Of a DNA stretch of 53,467 bases, positions 18,061-27,032 are shown in pieces. Position 1 is the first letter of the stretch. Each line of letters begins with the position of its first letter. Made by a program: the position numbers and the translations under genes. The stretch spans positions 1 through 53,467 of the forward strand of contig LJUA01000002.1 of NCBI GenBank assembly GCA_001303545.1, read 5' to 3'. The stretch comes from Dehalococcoidia bacterium SM23_28_2. Its GTDB lineage: Bacteria > Chloroflexota > Dehalococcoidia > SM23-28-2. The notes beneath the pieces are model-generated. The model was given only the letters and a program-made list of their open reading frames with translations. It made no database searches and was not told the DNA's origin.

Positions 18061-19011
18061 TTATTGGCCTCCTTCCGGAGCCTTTCCTTCCGTCTGCTGA
18101 TCGAGCACCACGACTTCCTTTCCGGCCTCGGCGCGGCAGCGGGCGAGAACACGGCGCAGCAGGGCGGCGACGCCGAGCATGTCCTTGCGTCGCGCCCCTG
18201 ACTCGATTAGGCGGCACTTCTCTCGATAGCCCAGCCGTTCGTAGATGCGGATGGCGGCCTGGTTCTTGGTGCTCACCGTCAGCAGCACATCGGGGCAGGT
18301 CTTGAGCAGCTCGGCGGTGACGGCGCTGGTGGCGATGCTGCCGTAGCCCTGCCCTCGATAGCGGGAGTGGGTCATGACGTTGCCCACCAGGGCCAGGCCC
18401 TGAGAGGGGGCCACCACGTGGGTGCCGGCCATGGCCACCAGCGTTCGGCCGACGAAGACGCCGTGGTACACTCCCTCGTCCAGCACTGCGGCCGAATAGA
18501 AGGCGAAGCCATCGGCGCGCTGGAGGGCGTTCACTGCTCCGATATCCTGCCGCCTGAGGCGGCGTGCGGTGCCCTGCGCCGGCCGAAAGGTCTCGGCCGA
18601 CACCGACATGCGCAGGGAAGGCTCCGGCCGCGATAGGACGAAGTGGCGCTGGGCAACGTCCAGATGGTCGAGCTGGAAGGTGGCGAAGGTGAACCGCGGG
18701 CCCGGGTGAAGGCGAATGAGGGCATCCAGCGCCTGCGGATCGCCGATGGTCACCAGAGCAGGGCCCAGCCCGCTGCGGGTATGGGCGACGATCGCCTGGC
18801 CTTGAGGGCCGTGGGCCTGCCACCACTCGCTGTAGGGGAACAGGCGTGGCTCCAGGTAGGCCAGGGCGTAGGCGGCATAGGCCCGCTGTCCTTCCAGCAG
18901 GGGCCGAATGGCCTCGGGATCCGTGAGCCGCTCGATGACATACTCGGTCCTCTGTTTGGCCGCTGCCTTGGCCCCGAAGATGGTCGCCTTCAGCCTATCG
19001 GTCAGCATCAT
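18061..19011 (-). CDS. GNAT-family N-acetyltransferase of unknown substrate
   Basis: 316 residues from the ATG at 19011, which shares one base with the mtnP stop (TAATG). The C-terminal half is a GNAT domain with the acetyl-CoA loop HSRYRGQGYGSIATSA, then STKNQAAIRIYERLGYREK. The N-terminal half (about residues 1-140) matches no fold I recognise and may be a second, degenerate GNAT domain. It is embedded in the methyl-cycle/MTA-salvage operon. A GNAT gene is not part of known MTA salvage, so its role is open. The longer ORF start at 19137 lies inside mtnP and is rejected. Confidence 0.8.
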   Translation of the reverse strand: MMLTDRLKATIFGAKAAAKQRTEYVIERLTDPEAIRPLLEGQRAYAAYALAYLEPRLFPYSEWWQAHGPQGQAIVAHTRSGLGPALVTIGDPQALDALIRLHPGPRFTFATFQLDHLDVAQRHFVLSRPEPSLRMSVSAETFRPAQGTARRLRRQDIGAVNALQRADGFAFYSAAVLDEGVYHGVFVGRTLVAMAGTHVVAPSQGLALVGNVMTHSRYRGQGYGSIATSAVTAELLKTCPDVLLTVSTKNQAAIRIYERLGYREKCRLIESGARRKDMLGVAALLRRVLARCRAEAGKEVVVLDQQTEGKAPEGGQ

Positions 19012-19884
19012 TAGCTTCCAGTCGACTCGCTCGTCACATACCTGCCGATGATCGGCGCCAGGTTCCTCTTCGTTTCCTCGGGCACCATGTCCAGGGGCGT
19101 CACCAGGGCGTCCTGGAGGGCGCTGGCGCAGAGGCAATCGCGGCGGGCGGGCAGCCCGGACAGCGCCAGACGCACCGTCCGCTGGGCGGCCTCCACCGTC
19201 TTGGTCAGGTTCGACAGAATCATCTCGGCGGTCACCGATTCCTGACCCTCGTACCAGCAGTCGTAGTCGGTGACGCAGGCCAGGGTTGCGTAGCAGATCT
19301 CCGCCTCGCGGGCCAGCTTGGCCTCCGGCAGGGCGGTCATCACGATGAGGTCGGCTCCCCAGGCGCGATAGAGGTTGGACTCAGCCCTGGTGGAGAAGGC
19401 CGGGCCCTCCATGACCAGCAGGGTGCCGCCGTTGTGAGCGGTGCCACCGGCCTCCTGCGCCGATCGCCAGAGGGCGTCTCGCAGGACAGGGCAGAAGGGA
19501 TCGGCGAAGGCGATGTGGGCGGTCAAGCCCTGGCCGAAGAAGGTGGACGGCCGGCCTTTGGTGCGGTCGATGAGCTGGTCGGGCACCGCCAGCTGGCGGG
19601 GCTCGATCTCCCGGCGGAGGCTGCCCACAGCGCACACGGCGATGATGAACTCCACCCCCAGGGTCTTGAGGGCGTACACGTTGGCCTGCGATGGCAGCTC
19701 CGAGGGGAGGATGCGATGGCCACGGCCGTGGCGAGGCAGGAAGGCCACTCGCACGCCGTCCAGCGTGCCGATGACGATGGCGTCGCTGGGCGGGCCGAAG
19801 GGCGTCCGTTCGATGCGGACCTCCTCCATGTCGGTCAGGCCCATCTGATAGAAGCCGCTGCCGCCGATGATCGCCACCCGCGCT

Positions 19885-19892
<8 letters not shown>
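19011..19892 (-). CDS. mtnP: S-methyl-5'-thioadenosine phosphorylase
   Basis: Cleaves methylthioadenosine with phosphate to adenine and methylthioribose-1-phosphate. 293 residues with the PNP/MTAP blocks IIGGSGFYQMG, PRHGRGHRILPSELPSQANV, a GSL motif (AVCAVGSLRREI), MEGPAFSTRAESNLYR and MTALPEAKLAREAEI. The ATG at 19892 lies inside the end of mtnA (8-base overlap), so the two salvage enzymes are coupled. A related family (MTIP) uses methylthioinosine; the ESNLYR segment does not settle this. Confidence 0.92.
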
Positions 19893-20943
<1,051 letters not shown>

Positions 20944-20973
20944 GCTATGCTCTCACCTTCGGCGGGGCATAAC

Positions 20974-21000
20974 AAAAAACCTCTCGTGGTGTGAGAAGTT
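20974..21000 (-). terminator. Intrinsic terminator of the SAM riboswitch
   Basis: On the minus strand AACTTCTC, loop ACACCAC, GAGAGGTT form an 8-bp stem (one G-T), followed directly by a run of T on 20979-20974. It lies between the aptamer (ends 21015) and mtnA (starts 20943), the expression-platform position. Confidence 0.88.
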
Positions 21001-21014
21001 CTTTTCGTCTACCC

Positions 21015-21145
21015 GCTCTCATCTTTCCCTTCGGTGCAGCCGAAGGGTCGGACTTGGCACCGTATCCAGCTATAGCGAATCGCTCTGGCGCGGACCGGTT
21101 GCCGGGTTTCCTCGGGCCGTTCCCTCCACCACTCGCGATAAGAGC
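21015..21145 (-). ncRNA. SAM-I (S-box) riboswitch
   Basis: Minus strand. A perfect 9-bp P1 is formed by GCTCTTATC (21145-21137) and GATGAGAGC (21023-21015). Between them are the S-box landmarks GTGGTGGAGGGA, CCCGAGGAAACCCGGCAACC and GGTGCCAAGTCC in the right order. The strand of P1 near 21015-21023 is followed by the terminator, so high SAM should stop transcription before mtnA. It controls mtnA-mtnP-GNAT-ahcY-metK and, with no gap, three sugar-phosphate genes. Confidence 0.95.
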
Positions 21146-21175
21146 GTCTTCAGCCCGTATTCGATTTCCTAATTG

Positions 21176-21205
21176 ATGTTAGCCCAGCGGTCTGACAGGT
21201 GTCAA
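21176..21205 (-). promoter_or_regulatory. Sigma70-type promoter for the SAM-riboswitch operon
   Basis: Minus strand: TTGACA (21205-21200), 18-base spacer, TAACAT (21181-21176). The predicted start near 21169 is about 24 bases before the aptamer. The -35 box almost touches the stop of the upstream lipoprotein gene. Confidence 0.75.
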
Positions 21206-21206
21206 G

Positions 21207-22439
21207 CTATTCCGATAGGGGCTCTTCCTTGACATCGAGGTCGTCCAGGCGCCAGCCCTCCTGGCTCTGGACGAGCTCATAGGTCACGCGAAACTGCCGC
21301 TGGACCAGATCCGGCCCCTCGCGGCTGAAGGCGATGATGACCACCTGTACGAAGGTTATCTCGTCTTCTTGACTGGGCGTCAGCATCTCTAATACCTGGG
21401 CGCCGACGGAGCTGCGAAATCCGTTCACGAAGTCTGGCCAGGGCTGGAGCTTCTGGCGATCAAGCGACTGGAGGTCGTAGGCCTCGCTGAACAGCCGGCG
21501 GGTGGCCTCCAGCTTTCGGCGGGCGGCTGCCAGTGCGGTCTCGCTGTTGTCGGCGGCGACCTCCTGCAGCACTTCTTCGGGGATCGATTCTTCATCGCCG
21601 GTTAACCACTGCCAGGCGTAAAAGCGCTGGAGGTCTTGCCAGGGCTCGGCGGTGGAGGTGGCGGCTGCTACGGCCGCCAGATAGTCCAGAACGGCCTGGG
21701 TGGGCAGATCGGCCGAGTCGCCCTCCAGGGGCGGCGCTACTCGTTGCCAGTGGAGGCCGGAGCCCGTCCAGCGGAAGGTGAGATAGAGTACGGCGCCGAT
21801 GCCATGGGCGAGGCCGCTGTCCAGAAGGACCAGTTCATCCAGCCCATCGTTGTCGGTGTCCACCGACAGGGCGGGCGACATGAGACCTTCGGGTGCCAGG
21901 TTGTCGAGACCCTGGCGGAAGGGGACGCGGCCATCCTCCAGAGCTGGCGAGGCCTCCAGGAGTTCGGCCGCTGCGGAATCGAGAAGGCTCAGGCCAGCCA
22001 GGGCGGGCCGATCGCGGCTGTCCAGCTCGATGAGGGTCATGAACAGCCCTTCCGGCAGGTCCAGGACCTGCGATTGGGACGGCGCTCCTTCGTCTGTAGC
22101 CGTGTCGTCGAGGTAGAGGAAGGCGGCCAGTTGAGGCCGATCGCGGCGGGTGAAGTGATCGATGAGGCGTCCCATTGGCTCGATCTGCCAGGAGGGGTCG
22201 TCCTCTAGGACGTAGAGGGTGAGTTCTTCGCTGGGAGATAGCGGGGTCAGGGCGACGCCGGGGAAGGTCAGGGCGAGGAGGTCGTCGGTGGATAGCTCCT
22301 CTAGCTGCTGGCGGACTTGGGCCTCCAGCGACGGCGTAGGGGATGGCGTCGCTCTGTCTTCCTCGCCCTGGCAGGCGGCAAAGGCAGCGGCGAACGCCAG
22401 GACGATAAGGGCTGCTAGCGTTTTTCCGCGCATGAACAC
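21207..22439 (-). CDS. Predicted lipoprotein of unknown function
   Basis: 410 residues. The N-terminus is a lipoprotein signal: Arg-Gly-Lys, a hydrophobic run, and the lipobox FAAC with Cys about residue 22. A TPSPTPS linker follows. The mature part is acidic. It contains SVDTDNDGLDELVLLDSG, a calcium-type Asp loop as in FG-GAP/dockerin-like repeats, and a C-terminal region resembling NTF2/SnoaL-like accessory folds (QFRVTYELVQSQEGWRLDDL). Probably anchored on the outer face of the membrane. No catalytic motif seen. It precedes the SAM operon on the same strand but that operon has its own promoter. Confidence 0.75.
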   Translation of the reverse strand: MFMRGKTLAALIVLAFAAAFAACQGEEDRATPSPTPSLEAQVRQQLEELSTDDLLALTFPGVALTPLSPSEELTLYVLEDDPSWQIEPMGRLIDHFTRRDRPQLAAFLYLDDTATDEGAPSQSQVLDLPEGLFMTLIELDSRDRPALAGLSLLDSAAAELLEASPALEDGRVPFRQGLDNLAPEGLMSPALSVDTDNDGLDELVLLDSGLAHGIGAVLYLTFRWTGSGLHWQRVAPPLEGDSADLPTQAVLDYLAAVAAATSTAEPWQDLQRFYAWQWLTGDEESIPEEVLQEVAADNSETALAAARRKLEATRRLFSEAYDLQSLDRQKLQPWPDFVNGFRSSVGAQVLEMLTPSQEDEITFVQVVIIAFSREGPDLVQRQFRVTYELVQSQEGWRLDDLDVKEEPLSE

Positions 22440-22574
22440 CGGACCCTGGTTGGCTACTGCCGGTCTACTTCTCTAGCTAGAAGGCCTCTGGGAGCTAGTA
22501 TAGAACAGGATGAGGGCGAAGTGGGAGTGGCACTGCTGGCGGCAGGCAGCGCCAGCGAGCGAATAGGGCTCTCC

Positions 22575-22604
22575 TTGACCGCCTTCGTTGGCGACGGCTA
22601 CAAT
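22575..22604 (+). promoter_or_regulatory. Probable promoter of the M20 hydrolase-plsX-trxA group
   Basis: TTGACC (22575-22580), 18-base spacer, TACAAT (22599-22604). The start codon at 22652 is about 40 bases past the predicted transcription start. Confidence 0.6.
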
Positions 22605-22651
22605 GGAATCGTGCTTCCCCTCAAGTTATCTTCCAGAGGATAACCCCAGGT

Positions 22652-23830
22652 ATGAATCGCCTCGATGATCTGAAGAAGAGAGCGGTAGAAGAGATAGACG
22701 CCCATCGCGACCAGCTCATCGAACTCAGCCTGCGCATCCATGCCAATCCGGAGACGGCCTTTCAGGAAGCGAAGGCGGCTGGCTGGCTGAGCGACTACCT
22801 GGAGGCTGAGGGGTTCGCTGTGGAGCGAGGCATCTGCCGGCTGGATACCGCTTTCCGCGCCAGCTACGGCGATGGACGGCCGCGAGTAGCCTTCCTCGCC
22901 GAGTACGATGCCCTGGCGGGCATCGGCCACGGCTGTGGCCACAACATCATCGCTGCCGCTTCGGTGGGGGCAGCCGTCGCCGTCAAAAGCATCATTCCGG
23001 AAACGGGGGGGACGGTGGCGGTCATCGGCACGCCGGCCGAGGAAGCGGCGGGGGGTAAGGTGTTCATGGCCAGCCGGGGCGCCTTCGACGACCTGGACGT
23101 GGCCATGCTGGTGCATCCGGGCAATCGCGACGCAGCGGTGACCTACGCCCTGGCCTGCCTTGAGCTGAGCGTGCAGTACTTCGGGAGGGCAGCGCATGCC
23201 GCCGCTCGCCCCGAGGCGGGGATCAATGCTCTGGACGCCCTGGTCATCGCCTACAACAGCGTCAGCGCCCTCCGTCAGCACATCCGCGAGTCCGCGCGCA
23301 TTCACGGCATCATTACCGACGGCGGGCAGGCTGTGAACGTGGTGCCGGAGCGGTCGGCGGCCTCCTTTCTGCTCAGGGCTGAGGATGACGACTATCTGGA
23401 GGAGTTGAAGGAGAAGGTGTTAGCATGCTTTCGGGCGGGGGCAGAGGCCACCGGCGCCCGCCTGGAGTACCGCTGGGGGGAGGAGGCCCGCTATCGGGCC
23501 ATGCGTAGCAATCGTGCGCTGGCCGAGGCCTTTCGCTGCAACATGGAGACCTTGGGCCGGCAGGTGCAGGAATCGGACAGCCGCCGCTCGCTGGGCAGCA
23601 CGGACATGGGGAACGTCAGCGTCCTGGTGCCGGCCATCCATCCCACGGTGGCCATCGCGCCGCCGGACATACCCGTCCACACCCCCGAGTTCCGGGAACT
23701 CTCGGCGTCGGAGGCCGGTCATCGCGGCCTTCTGGACGCGGCCAAGGCCATGGCGATGACGGCGGTGGACGTGTTGCTGGACGCCGACCTCCGCCGCCGG
23801 ATCGAGGAGGAGTTCCGTGGCGGCGAGTGA
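22652..23830 (+). CDS. M20-family metal-dependent amidohydrolase/peptidase
   Basis: 392 residues of the M20D type (aminoacylase/p-aminobenzoyl-glutamate hydrolase-like). The first metal motif is GIGHGCGHNI (His and Cys ligands), followed by the acidic pair TPAEEAAGG and a dimerisation insert (VQYFGRAAHAAARPEAGIN). A late SLGSTDMGNVSVLVPAIHP block supplies further ligands. Likely cytosolic; the substrate cannot be told (N-acyl amino acid or folate catabolite are family options). Its last 14 bases overlap plsX in another frame, so the two are coupled although no metabolic link is obvious. Confidence 0.88.
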   Translation: MNRLDDLKKRAVEEIDAHRDQLIELSLRIHANPETAFQEAKAAGWLSDYLEAEGFAVERGICRLDTAFRASYGDGRPRVAFLAEYDALAGIGHGCGHNIIAAASVGAAVAVKSIIPETGGTVAVIGTPAEEAAGGKVFMASRGAFDDLDVAMLVHPGNRDAAVTYALACLELSVQYFGRAAHAAARPEAGINALDALVIAYNSVSALRQHIRESARIHGIITDGGQAVNVVPERSAASFLLRAEDDDYLEELKEKVLACFRAGAEATGARLEYRWGEEARYRAMRSNRALAEAFRCNMETLGRQVQESDSRRSLGSTDMGNVSVLVPAIHPTVAIAPPDIPVHTPEFRELSASEAGHRGLLDAAKAMAMTAVDVLLDADLRRRIEEEFRGGE

Positions 23831-24857
23831 TCCTGTCATCGCCCTGGACGCCATGGGCGGCGATCATGCTCCCCAGGAGATCGTGAAGGGAGCGGTGCTG
23901 GCCGCTCGTGAGCTGGGGGTGCGGGTGGCTCTGGTGGGGCCGTCATCCCTGGTGGAGGAAGAACTGGCGAAGGAGGGACCGCGGCCGGAGGGCATTCGCC
24001 TGGTGGAGGCCAGCGAGGTCATCGCCATGGATGAGCACCCCGCCAAGGCCGCTCGGCGCAAGAAGGATTCCTCCATCGTCGTAGGGCTGAAGCTGCTCAA
24101 GCAGGGAGAGGCCGACGCATTCGTCTCTGCCGGCAATACGGGGGCGGTCCTGGCGGCCTCCATCATGTACCTGGGGCGCCTCAGGGGCATCGCCAGGCCA
24201 TCGCTGGTAGCCCTGCTTCCCCTGTCGGGTCGGCTGACCGTTCTCCTCGATGTTGGGGCGAACGCCGACTGCAAGCCGAAGTACCTGTTACAGTTCGCTG
24301 AGATGGGCAGCGCCTATATGGAGCGAGTGTGGAAGGTGGAGAGGCCGCGGGTGGCTCTCCTGAGCATCGGCGAGGAGGAGACGAAGGGCAGCATGTTGAC
24401 CCAGGAGGCCTACGAGCTGCTGAAGAACGCCAGCCACCTGAACTTCATCGGCAACGTGGAAGGGAGAGACGTCCCCACCGACGCCGCCGATGTCATAGTC
24501 ACCGATGGGTTTACCGGCAACGTGGTGGTCAAGACGATGGAGGGCATGGGCTCTTTCATCGGGAGCCAGATTGAGGGGGCGATCAGGAGCAGGTGGTACT
24601 ACATGCTGCCGGGTCTGCTCTTAAGGGGGGCTTTGCGCGGCATGCGAAAGCGCACCGACCCTCGGGAGTACGGCGCAGGGCCTCTCCTGGGCGTCAAGGG
24701 GTTGGTCTTCGTGGGCCACGGCCGCAGCGATGCTGTGGCCATCAAGAGCGCCCTGAGGGTGGCTAGGGAGGCCGTCGTGTCCGGCATGCTGGAGGCTATG
24801 CGACCACCGCCGGAGCCGGCCCAGCCGCTGGCTGAGGGGTCAGGAAAGGGCGCCTAG
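23817..24857 (+). CDS. plsX: Phosphate acyltransferase PlsX
   Basis: Makes acyl-phosphate from acyl-ACP for the first step of phospholipid synthesis. 346 residues from a GTG. Family blocks: IALDAMGGDHAPQEIVKGA, DAFVSAGNTGAVLAAS, DVGANADCKPKYLLQFA, LLSIGEEETKGS, NFIGNVEGRD and VTDGFTGNVVVKTMEG. No plsY or fab gene is adjacent here. Confidence 0.96.
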   Translation: MAASDPVIALDAMGGDHAPQEIVKGAVLAARELGVRVALVGPSSLVEEELAKEGPRPEGIRLVEASEVIAMDEHPAKAARRKKDSSIVVGLKLLKQGEADAFVSAGNTGAVLAASIMYLGRLRGIARPSLVALLPLSGRLTVLLDVGANADCKPKYLLQFAEMGSAYMERVWKVERPRVALLSIGEEETKGSMLTQEAYELLKNASHLNFIGNVEGRDVPTDAADVIVTDGFTGNVVVKTMEGMGSFIGSQIEGAIRSRWYYMLPGLLLRGALRGMRKRTDPREYGAGPLLGVKGLVFVGHGRSDAVAIKSALRVAREAVVSGMLEAMRPPPEPAQPLAEGSGKGA

Positions 24858-24903
24858 TCAGGGGCCTTCTGGCGCACTGAGGAAGCTGGGAAAGGAGTGA
24901 TTG

Positions 24904-25233
24904 ATGGCGAAGCCTGGTAATGTTAACGATTCTCAATTCGAAAGCGAAGTGCTGAAGGCGAACGTGCCGGTGCTGGTGGACTTCTGGGCGCCCTGGTGCG
25001 GCCCCTGTCGGATGGTGGAACCCATTGTGGAGGAACTGGCCGATGAATACGGCGATAAGGTCAAGTTCCTCCGGATGAACACCGATGACAATATGAATAC
25101 AGCGATCCAGTACGGCATTCGCGCCATTCCTACCCTTCTCGTGTTCAACGGCGGCCAGCCGGTCGGTCAGGTCATCGGCTTTCGGCCTAAGAGCGACCTG
25201 AAGAGGGTCATCGACCAGGCTCTGTCCTCGTAG
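24904..25233 (+). CDS. trxA: Thioredoxin
   Basis: Cytosolic disulfide reductase. 109 residues with the active site FWAPWCGPCRM and the cis-Pro loop RAIPTLLVFNGG. The ATG at 24904 is preferred to the TTG at 24901; GGAAAGGAG lies upstream. Both catalytic residues are Cys, so this is not itself a selenoprotein, although the selenocysteine tRNA gene begins 30 bases later. Confidence 0.96.
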   Translation: MAKPGNVNDSQFESEVLKANVPVLVDFWAPWCGPCRMVEPIVEELADEYGDKVKFLRMNTDDNMNTAIQYGIRAIPTLLVFNGGQPVGQVIGFRPKSDLKRVIDQALSS

Positions 25234-25263
25234 AGCAGGTCCTGGCTAGCGACAGTCAAATGC

Positions 25264-25360
25264 GGGAGTGGATGGGCCCCGGTGGGCCTCTCGGTCTTCA
25301 AAACCGATGCGGGGCGGTAGGACCGTCCCGGGTGGGTTCGACTCCCATGCACTCCCGCCA
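25264..25360 (+). tRNA. selC: tRNA-Sec (anticodon TCA)
   Basis: 97 bases ending in encoded CCA. Selenocysteine-tRNA features: a 6-bp D stem with four-base loop (GGGCCC, CGGT, GGGCCT), anticodon loop CTTCAAA with TCA, a long variable arm of about 9 bp (CGGGGCGGT paired with ACCGTCCCG), and T arm GTGGG-TTCGACT-CCCAT. The acceptor pairs GGGAGTG with CACTCCC. The eighth acceptor pair expected in bacterial tRNA-Sec would be G-G, a mismatch. No selA, selB or selD is present in the window. Confidence 0.93.
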
Positions 25361-25462
25361 AGATCTCTGAATCCGAAGAGCTTTCTCTCTCCTCAAACGT
25401 GTGCGGCTGGCGGCGGCGATGGTGGTGTTCGCTGAGATCAAAGCAGACTGGGAGCAGACGCG

Positions 25463-26842
25463 ATGACGATCGAGCAGTCGCTGTTTTTTGGCGACACGAT
25501 GATAGAGGTGAGCCTTCCCGATCGCACCCAACTGGTGGGCGGCGACCGTGAGGGGCTTCGTCTGGATCCGGTGGCAGATCAGGAGGCGGCCGTTCGGGCT
25601 GCGCTGGCAGAGCCGCTCGGTCTGCCTCGCGTGGGGCGGTTAGTGAGGCCGGGGGCGCAGGTGCTCATCGCCTTCGATGACCCGACAGCGCCGTCGTTCG
25701 GCCCCATCAGGCGATTGGCCATCGAAGCGATCTTGGAGGAGCTGGCGGAGGCTGGCGTGTCGGAGGAGAACGTCACTCTCGTCTGCGCCAACGGGCTTCA
25801 CCGCAAATGGACGCACCAGGAGCTGACGGCCATCCTCGGGCAGGATCTGGTGCAGCGCTTCGGGCCGCGCTTGACCTGTCAGGATGCCGAAGACCCGGAC
25901 AACCTCGTGTACATGGGGACTACAGCCAATGGCTATGATGTCGAGGTTCACCGCCTGGTAAAGGAAGCGGACTTGACCGTGTATGTCAACGCCGCCTGCT
26001 ACCTGGGCTTCAACGGCGGCTGGAAGTCGGTCTGCGTTGGGCTATCCACCTGGCGCTCCATTCGTTGGACGCACACGCCCGACGGCATGACGATGTCCGT
26101 GCGTGGCAACCGGATGCACGACGTCTTCGATGAGATGGGCCGGCATCTGGAGTCGAAGCTGGGCAGGCGCGTGTTCAAAGTGGAGACGCTGCTGGCCAAC
26201 GCGGCGACCATCGGGCGGGTGTTTGCCGGCGGCGTAGACGAGACGCGGGCGGCGGCGGTTGAGGTGCAGGCTTCTCTGTACCAGCCGCGACGGGCGGCAG
26301 CTGAGCCCGCCGACGTGGTGATCTACGGGGTTCCAGCCTGGAGCCCGTACGCCACCTTCGCCCGGATGAACCCGATACTAACCCTGCTCTCTTCAGGGCT
26401 TGGCTACCTGGGGGGCTACATCGAGGCTCTGGGCAAGCCAGGCTGCTCGGTGATCATGGCCACGCCCTGCCCGGAGGACTGGGACCTGGAGCACCATCCT
26501 TCGTACCCGGAGGTGTGGGAGCGAGTCCTGACGGAAAGCCTCGACCCGTACGAGATCACTGCCCGGTTCATGGACGAGTTCGCCACTCGAGCGGACTACA
26601 TCGAGCGCTATCGCAACGGCAATGCCTTCCATCCAGTGCACGGGATACTGGCGACGCATCCGCTGAAGCGCCTGCGGCACGCGGCTCGCGTATTCGTGGC
26701 CGGGGCGAAGGACCCGGCGGTGCCACGACACCTGGGGTTCATTCCAACCGCCAGCGTGGAGGAGGCCGTAGCCGAGGCGGAGCGGATCCACGGCCGCGAT
26801 TGCTCCATCGTCTGCATCAGGCAATTCGTGGGGATGATGTAG
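25463..26842 (+). CDS. LarA-like (lactate racemase N-terminal domain) protein
   Basis: 459 residues resembling the nickel-pincer racemase family (DUF2088/LarA). Visible parallels are the early Asp motif (LIAFDDPTAP), the CANGLHRKWTHQEL block matching the family G-x-HR-x-x-T motif, and a central segment ADLTVYVNAACYLGFNGGWKS. A C-terminal half with GILATHPLKRLRHAARVFVAG completes it. LarA proper needs LarB/C/E for its cofactor; none is adjacent. The substrate is unknown. It sits just downstream of selC. Confidence 0.75.
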   Translation: MTIEQSLFFGDTMIEVSLPDRTQLVGGDREGLRLDPVADQEAAVRAALAEPLGLPRVGRLVRPGAQVLIAFDDPTAPSFGPIRRLAIEAILEELAEAGVSEENVTLVCANGLHRKWTHQELTAILGQDLVQRFGPRLTCQDAEDPDNLVYMGTTANGYDVEVHRLVKEADLTVYVNAACYLGFNGGWKSVCVGLSTWRSIRWTHTPDGMTMSVRGNRMHDVFDEMGRHLESKLGRRVFKVETLLANAATIGRVFAGGVDETRAAAVEVQASLYQPRRAAAEPADVVIYGVPAWSPYATFARMNPILTLLSSGLGYLGGYIEALGKPGCSVIMATPCPEDWDLEHHPSYPEVWERVLTESLDPYEITARFMDEFATRADYIERYRNGNAFHPVHGILATHPLKRLRHAARVFVAGAKDPAVPRHLGFIPTASVEEAVAEAERIHGRDCSIVCIRQFVGMM

Positions 26843-27032
26843 GCCGCCGCCGGGCGACCTGCGACAACCTTTCGGCGGCTCTCCAAGGCCGTCCCAACCA
26901 CAATCCGATCGCTCAGGGTAGGGGACTGCTGCGCGCTTTCTTGACGAGTGGAGCATAGGCTGCATTGTAACGTAAGGCGTACTGCAGCGTCCTACAAGAA
27001 AAGGGAAAAAAAGAAAGGCCGGGGCCATCTTC

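Noticed and set aside
24904..25233. Thioredoxin as a selenoprotein because selC is adjacent
   Set aside because: The active site reads Cys-Gly-Pro-Cys with no in-frame TGA.
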